This document shows positions 5,935-9,504 of a DNA stretch of 9,504 nt, piece after piece (the first letter of the stretch is position 1; the number at the start of each line of letters is the position of its first letter). Source of the stretch: Candidatus Bathyarchaeota archaeon (GTDB lineage Archaea; Thermoproteota; Bathyarchaeia; 40CM-2-53-6; RBG-13-38-9). Position numbers and translations under genes: made by a program. The stretch spans positions 1 through 9,504 of the forward strand of contig JAOZGV010000006.1 of the NCBI GenBank assembly GCA_026015225.1, given 5' to 3'. The notes below the pieces were generated by a model. It was not told the origin of the DNA. It ran no database searches and worked only from the letters and a program-made list of their open reading frames with translations.

Positions 5935-7134
5935 TTGGCAAATGCGAAGTATGAAAAATTCTTAAAAGAACAAGTAGATGAATTAAAGAGAACAGGCTTT
6001 CTAGCGCATATTAGAATTCTAGGTGGACCAAACTCGACAAAATCCATCCTTGATGGAAAAGAGGTTCTAGTCTTATGTGCCAATAATTATCTGGGACTCG
6101 CCGATAATCCAGAAATGATGCAAGCAGGAAAAGATGCTATCGATAAATACGGAGCTGGGATGGGAACTGGTAGAGGTATAATGTCATATGAAATACAGGA
6201 AGAACTTGATAAAAAATTAGGTGAGTTCAAAGGAGCCGATATGGCGCTTTGCTTCCCGACAGGGTATGTAGCCAATTTTGGGGGAATCTGGCCCGTGATG
6301 GTACCTGGGGATACAATAGCAAGTGACGAACTAAACCATGCAAGCGTTATCGATGGTTGCAGAATGGCAAAAGGAACCGGTCGTATAGTATACAAGCACC
6401 TCGATATGGAGGATCTGGACAATAAGCTAAAAGAAAGTGCTAAAGAGCGGGCTGAAGGAAAGACTATGATAATCACCGACTCTGTATTCAGTATGGATGG
6501 GGATATCTGTAAGTTACCGGAAATGATCGAGTTGGCTGAAAAACACGACGCTTTCATTTTTATAGATGATGCGCATGCAACGGGAGTGCTAGGAAAAACT
6601 GGGGGAGGCACAGTAGAACATTTTAATTCGCATGGAAAAGTTGAGATGGTAATGGGCACATTATCAAAAGCTATTGGCACTGTTGGTGGTTATGTCGCCG
6701 GAAGTGACGATTTATATTACTATCTTCGTAGAAGATCGAGACCATACCTATTTTCTACAGGATTTCTTTCTCCTGCAGTATGCGGGGCTACTATGAAAGC
6801 GCTGGAAATTGTACATAGGGAACCTCAACGCCATCAGAATCTCTGGGATAATACAAAATATTTCAAAAAAGAACTAGGGAGTATGGGCTTCAACACTGGA
6901 GTAAGTGAAACTCCTATAATACCAATCATCGTAGGTACTCCAGAAAAAGCTCAGGAATTGAGCAAACGTTTATATGAAGAAGAAGAAATCTATGTCCAAG
7001 CATTCAGTTTTCCGATAGTCCCTAGGGGGACAGATAGAATCAGAACCATCATTAACGCACATCACACAAAAGACCAATTGGAATATGCACTAAAAGCATT
7101 TGAAAAAATTGGGAGAAGCTTAGACATTATATAA
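5935..7134 (+). CDS. kbl: Glycine C-acetyltransferase / 2-amino-3-ketobutyrate CoA ligase-like PLP enzyme
   Basis: A 399-residue alpha-oxoamine synthase (fold-type I PLP enzyme). Kbl condenses glycine with acetyl-CoA to 2-amino-3-ketobutyrate, or cleaves that compound with CoA in threonine breakdown. Visible landmarks are NNYLGLADNPE (50-60), SDELNHASVIDG (130-141, with H135 expected to stack on PLP), DDAHATG (211-217), the Schiff-base lysine K245 in GTLSKAIGTVGGYVAG, and R370 in DRIRTIINAHHT, expected to hold the substrate carboxylate. The tail VQAFSFPIVPRG is Kbl-like. The TTG start is set by AGGTGA. No threonine dehydrogenase gene accompanies it in this window, so the substrate is less certain. 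Other members of the superfamily (BioF, serine palmitoyltransferase, 5-aminolevulinate synthase) are possible but fit less well. It has its own promoter and a hairpin/T-tract terminator. Confidence 0.85.
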   Translation: MANAKYEKFLKEQVDELKRTGFLAHIRILGGPNSTKSILDGKEVLVLCANNYLGLADNPEMMQAGKDAIDKYGAGMGTGRGIMSYEIQEELDKKLGEFKGADMALCFPTGYVANFGGIWPVMVPGDTIASDELNHASVIDGCRMAKGTGRIVYKHLDMEDLDNKLKESAKERAEGKTMIITDSVFSMDGDICKLPEMIELAEKHDAFIFIDDAHATGVLGKTGGGTVEHFNSHGKVEMVMGTLSKAIGTVGGYVAGSDDLYYYLRRRSRPYLFSTGFLSPAVCGATMKALEIVHREPQRHQNLWDNTKYFKKELGSMGFNTGVSETPIIPIIVGTPEKAQELSKRLYEEEEIYVQAFSFPIVPRGTDRIRTIINAHHTKDQLEYALKAFEKIGRSLDII

Positions 7135-7168
7135 AACTATTTGTTCCATTGAGTTTTTAACTAAAATT

Positions 7169-7199
7169 AACCCCCTCATTTTTTTATAAAGGGTTTTTT
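7169..7199 (+). terminator. Terminator after the Kbl-like gene
   Basis: AACCC (7169-7173) can pair with GGGTT (7191-7195) around a T-rich loop, and the stem runs straight into six T (7194-7199). It starts about 35 nt after the stop codon. The stem is only 5 bp. The rest of the gap to the convergent gene end at 7360 contains the palindromes at 7231-7240 and 7313-7331 and no gene. Confidence 0.5.
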
Positions 7200-7312
7200 A
7201 ATAGGAAAAATCAAAATAATCCGCGCGCATGAAATATTTCTTATGAATTCTTCGTTATCTTCTAAAATTTTAAAACTTTTGTAAATTGAGCGTACCAGTG
7301 TCTTGAATATAA

Positions 7313-7343
7313 CTCTAGAGCACACCGTGTGTATCATTTTTTT
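7313..7343. repeat. Two abutting palindromes followed by T7
   Basis: CTCTAGAG (7313-7320) is directly followed by CACACCGTGTG (7321-7331, 5-bp arms around one base) and, after five bases, by seven T (7337-7343). This lies between convergent genes, just beyond the 3' end of the LLM oxidoreductase gene. It could be a second plus-strand terminator or a protein-binding dyad; the sequence alone does not choose. Confidence 0.4.
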
Positions 7344-7359
7344 GTAGAGTACTTAGTAT

Positions 7360-8316
7360 TTATGAGAAGGACGGGGCCACCTTCTCCATGAAAATCCTCA
7401 AAGGCTTAAGATCTTCTGGAAATGGAAAATGGCATGTAAAATATGTTGCTCCAGCATCAATATAACTCTGGAACTGATTTATACATTCTTCAGGAGTGCC
7501 GATAATCATTCTTGCTAGAAAATCTTCTATGCTCATGTCTTGTACCGACTTGATTGCAGATCCCTCCTTCATCATCAGGGCTTGTCTTTTTACCTCATCT
7601 TTATCTCCAACTATTACGTGACCGTGCCAACTTTTCTCTATATCCCTAAAATTTCTCCCGATTTCTGAACAATGCCTTTTCAACACATCAAGTCTTTCGA
7701 TGTACTCCTCTGGCGAGCAATTAAGGATACTTGCAATGTTAGCATACTTTGCTGCTATTCGCAACATCTTATTACCTCTCCCGCCAATTATTATGGGTGG
7801 ATGAGGTTTCTGGATAGGTTTGGGGTAGGAAACTAGATCCTTTATGTTATAATATTCTCCTTCAAAGTTGGCTTTCTCTTGCGTCCATATTCTTTTAATG
7901 ATTTCTGTAGCTTCTTCCATCTGCTTGATTCTAACTCCAGCTGAGGGAAAGGGTATGCCGTAAGCATCGTATTCAGGTTTATGCCATCCTGCTCCTATTC
8001 CGAATTCTAACCTTCCATCACTTATGACATCGACTGTTGATGCTATCTTTGCCAAGACAGAAGGATATCTATATGAGTTGCATGCTACCAGAATCCCCAA
8101 TTTTAGTTTTTTTGTATGTGTTGCTAGATAAGGTAGAAGAGTCCAAGCTTCAAGCATGTATTGGCTTGTTATATTTGACATGGGATAGAAATGATCGAAA
8201 TTAAAGGCTGAATAATAGCCCATATCCTCAATTTCACACCATGCTTTTTTGTATCCTTCAAAATCAAATTCTTCTGTCCAAATCTGAACTCCGAATTTAA
8301 TCGCCAAAATTTTCAT
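7360..8316 (-). CDS. LLM-class F420-dependent oxidoreductase
   Basis: A 318-residue luciferase-like monooxygenase-fold (TIM barrel) enzyme. The sequence has FGVQIW at the N-terminus (residues 8-13), a DHFYP segment, STVDVISDGRLEFGIGAGWHKPEYDAYGIPF, RIKQMEEATEIIKRIWT, PKPIQKPHPPIIIGGRG and, near the end, IGTPEECINQFQSYIDAGAT. These are hallmarks of the F420-dependent branch, and the CofE-like gene nearby supports use of F420. The substrate is unknown. It lies 57 nt after the creatininase-family gene on the same strand without an obvious promoter, so the two are probably cotranscribed. The ATG at 8316 has AAAGGG directly against it, which is too close for an SD. TTG at 8307, 5 nt behind GGGATGA, would give MAIKFGVQIW and is a serious alternative start. 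Family is firm; cofactor is likely; reaction is not visible. Confidence 0.88.
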   Translation of the reverse strand: MKILAIKFGVQIWTEEFDFEGYKKAWCEIEDMGYYSAFNFDHFYPMSNITSQYMLEAWTLLPYLATHTKKLKLGILVACNSYRYPSVLAKIASTVDVISDGRLEFGIGAGWHKPEYDAYGIPFPSAGVRIKQMEEATEIIKRIWTQEKANFEGEYYNIKDLVSYPKPIQKPHPPIIIGGRGNKMLRIAAKYANIASILNCSPEEYIERLDVLKRHCSEIGRNFRDIEKSWHGHVIVGDKDEVKRQALMMKEGSAIKSVQDMSIEDFLARMIIGTPEECINQFQSYIDAGATYFTCHFPFPEDLKPLRIFMEKVAPSFS

Positions 8317-8373
8317 CCCTTTAGTTTCTCTTATTCTTGAGGGTGAGCTTTTTGGAATTGGATTGAATTGGTT

Positions 8374-9189
8374 CTACTTAAGGAGAACATATTTATCTGT
8401 CTTCCCGGCAGCGAAATCCGAAATAAATTGTGAAATTCTATTCACAATAGCATTGAAGAACTTCTCACCAGATTCTGCCGATGCGCATGTAGGGTCACCC
8501 ATGACCCCCGTAATCCTCTCTGGAGATGGGTGTCTTGTGTAGATTTGAGGCATTGGTCTATCTAATGTCCAATCCCACATCACTTTGCTAGGTTTGAGCT
8601 TCTTAAGTTCATCTCTTCTTACTAGGTGAGGTCGCAAATGTAGTTGAATAGAGGTCTCAGCTTCACAAGCATGACCCATACTTCCTATCTCTCCCTTTCT
8701 TAACTTAGCCAAGTCATCACGAACGCCTGGCATATCCCAATATGATGAGAAAGCAATAATAAACTTGTATTTTTCAATGTATTTGTCAATAATATCTGTA
8801 ACTGCTGGGTCGAGGTACCACATGTTCGGTCTATGTCCATTTAGTATGAAGATTTTTTTGAAACCATCCTCCAAGAGACTGTATATAAGATCTTCAATGA
8901 CCATCTTGAAAGTTTCAGGTCTAAGATACATTGTTCCTGGGAATTGGCGCCATAAAGACGATGCTCCAAAAACCAACGGCGGTGTGACGATCTGTCCAGT
9001 CTTTATTGCCACCGCTTCAGCAATGCTGTAGACACTATTACTATCAACATCTAGAGGTAGGGCTGTTGCATGTTGCTCAATTGAGCCTGTGGGTATTATG
9101 ACGACTTTACCTTTTTTAACAGCCTTTTTAACTTGCGGCCAAGTCATGTTAGCCAGAATGTTATCTAAACTTTTACTATCATAACTCAT
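8374..9189 (-). CDS. Creatininase-family metal-dependent amidohydrolase
   Basis: A creatininase-fold protein of 271 residues from the chosen ATG. Numbered from the GTG three codons upstream, the metal-site motif GSIEQHATALPLDVD gives E41, H43 and D52, the same spacing as the Glu-x-His...Asp ligands of creatininase. NGHRPN (120-125) supplies H122, and GHACEAETS (175-183) supplies the conserved glutamates. NGHRPN differs from the usual NGHGGN or NGHYEN, so the pocket may be altered. Known members hydrolyse cyclic amides or formamides (creatininase, ArfB) or process peptides (MftE). ArfB works in archaeal F420/riboflavin synthesis and the neighbours are F420-linked, but this protein is long for ArfB and the link is inference. 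The ATG at 9189 is chosen over the GTG at 9198 because AGGTG (9196-9200) is a good SD 6 nt before it and would be destroyed as an SD if GTG were the start. Confidence 0.85.
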   Translation of the reverse strand: MSYDSKSLDNILANMTWPQVKKAVKKGKVVIIPTGSIEQHATALPLDVDSNSVYSIAEAVAIKTGQIVTPPLVFGASSLWRQFPGTMYLRPETFKMVIEDLIYSLLEDGFKKIFILNGHRPNMWYLDPAVTDIIDKYIEKYKFIIAFSSYWDMPGVRDDLAKLRKGEIGSMGHACEAETSIQLHLRPHLVRRDELKKLKPSKVMWDWTLDRPMPQIYTRHPSPERITGVMGDPTCASAESGEKFFNAIVNRISQFISDFAAGKTDKYVLLK

Positions 9190-9195
9190 AAACAA

Positions 9196-9230
9196 CACCT
9201 TAATATATAAAAAAATAGAGAGGTATAAAG
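9196..9230 (-). promoter_or_regulatory. Promoter/SD of the creatininase-LLM pair
   Basis: The SD AGGTG (9196-9200) is followed by 6 nt and ATG. Upstream on the minus strand, TTTATA at about 9221-9230 and a longer T/A tract at 9203-9217 are TATA candidates. The 104-nt gap to the CofE-like gene leaves both readthrough and a separate promoter possible. Confidence 0.4.
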
Positions 9231-9293
9231 TCTACCTAGTGTGCTCATAGAAAACTTTCTTTTCTAAAATTGGTAAGAAATTTTTTCGTTTAA

Positions 9294-9504
9294 TTATTTA
9301 TCCGTTTCTTCCGGCAAAAATACCTTCATATACATGCATTCGCTTTTTGGAATAATAACTTCATCTGGATCATAATTATCAACAATTTCAACCGGAGCGC
9401 CCCGAATCAAAACTACTGGAGTGCTCTCCGATGATTCTCCCATGATAAGATGGGCAGATGCTGCAAGGTTGTCAGCTAGGTTCATTCTTGTAATGAGAAT
9501 GGAT
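9294..9504 (-). CDS. cofE: CofE-like F420-0:L-glutamate ligase, C-terminal fragment (cut by right edge)
   Basis: The C-terminal 69 residues or so of a protein whose start lies beyond base 9504; the frame stays open to the edge (SILITR precedes the internal Met at 9485). The stretch NLADNLAASAHLIMGESSES followed by TPVVLIRGAP matches the end of CofE family proteins (ADELASAA-x-x-VMGQ-x-x-E-x-PVV-IRG pattern). CofE adds glutamate residues to F420-0 using GTP, in the cytoplasm. After the IRG motif there is a tail of about 34 residues ending FLPEETDK. Metal- and GTP-binding residues are outside the window, so a paralogue of unknown activity is possible. It is on the same strand as the F420-type LLM oxidoreductase and the creatininase-family gene, which suggests an F420-related neighbourhood. 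The internal ATG at 9485 should not be read as the gene start. Confidence 0.65.
   Translation of the reverse strand, partial: SILITRMNLADNLAASAHLIMGESSESTPVVLIRGAPVEIVDNYDPDEVIIPKSECMYMKVFLPEETDK

Noticed and set aside
6087..6680. 197-codon open frame on the minus strand inside the Kbl-like gene
   Set aside because: Antisense to strongly conserved PLP-enzyme motifs, with no family resemblance; a shadow frame.
7242..7283. 13-codon ORF in the gap after the Kbl-like gene (and a similar 11-codon one near 5860)
   Set aside because: Low-complexity A/T-rich sequence with no ribosome-binding site; chance ORFs are expected.
9239..9246. GTGTGCTC, the reverse complement of GAGCACAC at 7318-7325, bracketing the creatininase/LLM pair
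   Set aside because: An 8-base match in 9.5 kb is readily produced by chance, and there is no flanking similarity or sign of an insertion boundary.
9249..9265. AGAAAA-ctttc-TTTTCT inverted repeat between the CofE-like and creatininase-family genes
   Set aside because: The stem is almost all A/T, no T-tract follows on the minus strand, and such repeats are common in A/T-rich gaps.

Overview
This AT-rich window looks archaeal and comes from a strict anaerobe. The evidence is two aldehyde:ferredoxin oxidoreductase (AOR, tungsten enzyme) genes, each with a partner iron-sulfur protein, a MoaD/SAMP-like ubiquitin-fold protein ending in Gly-Gly, an F420-dependent LLM oxidoreductase beside the end of a CofE-like F420 ligase gene, A/T-rich TATA-like upstream regions in place of clear bacterial -35/-10 boxes, and several TTG starts behind Shine-Dalgarno (SD) sequences of the GGAGGTGA type. 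An uncultivated Thermoproteota (for example Bathyarchaeia) or Asgard lineage would fit, but the sequence alone does not settle the lineage.

Left block (1-1504, minus strand): a two-cluster ferredoxin-like subunit whose 3' end overlaps the start of an AOR catalytic-subunit gene that runs off the left edge. A flavin-reductase-domain protein lies upstream of this pair on the same strand and is separated from it by a good hairpin/T-tract terminator. Middle (1505-3095): a divergently oriented small cupin (plus strand) converges on an EamA/DMT transporter gene (minus strand).

Central block (3096-5706, plus strand): a compact operon of a four-cluster ferredoxin subunit, a full-length AOR and a MoaD-like protein. 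The first two genes are 2 nt apart and the third follows after 32 nt. The inferred job is oxidation of an aldehyde or related substrate at a tungstopterin site, with electrons leaving through the Fe-S subunit. The MoaD-like protein probably supplies dithiolene sulfur for the pterin. A stand-alone glycine C-acetyltransferase (Kbl-like) gene with its own promoter follows (5935-7134).

Right block (7360-9504, minus strand): the 3' end of a CofE-like gene, then a creatininase-family metallohydrolase, then an LLM-class F420-dependent oxidoreductase. The last two are 57 nt apart and are probably cotranscribed.

The most interesting points are: two outward-facing, diverged AOR/ferredoxin pairs in one locus; an AOR whose second pterin/cluster motif is degenerate (DxxGLC replaced by YxxLMC); a ferredoxin subunit with a Trp/Pro/Phe-rich tail; and the creatininase-family/LLM/CofE association. 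I saw no CRISPR array, insertion sequence, tRNA or rRNA.
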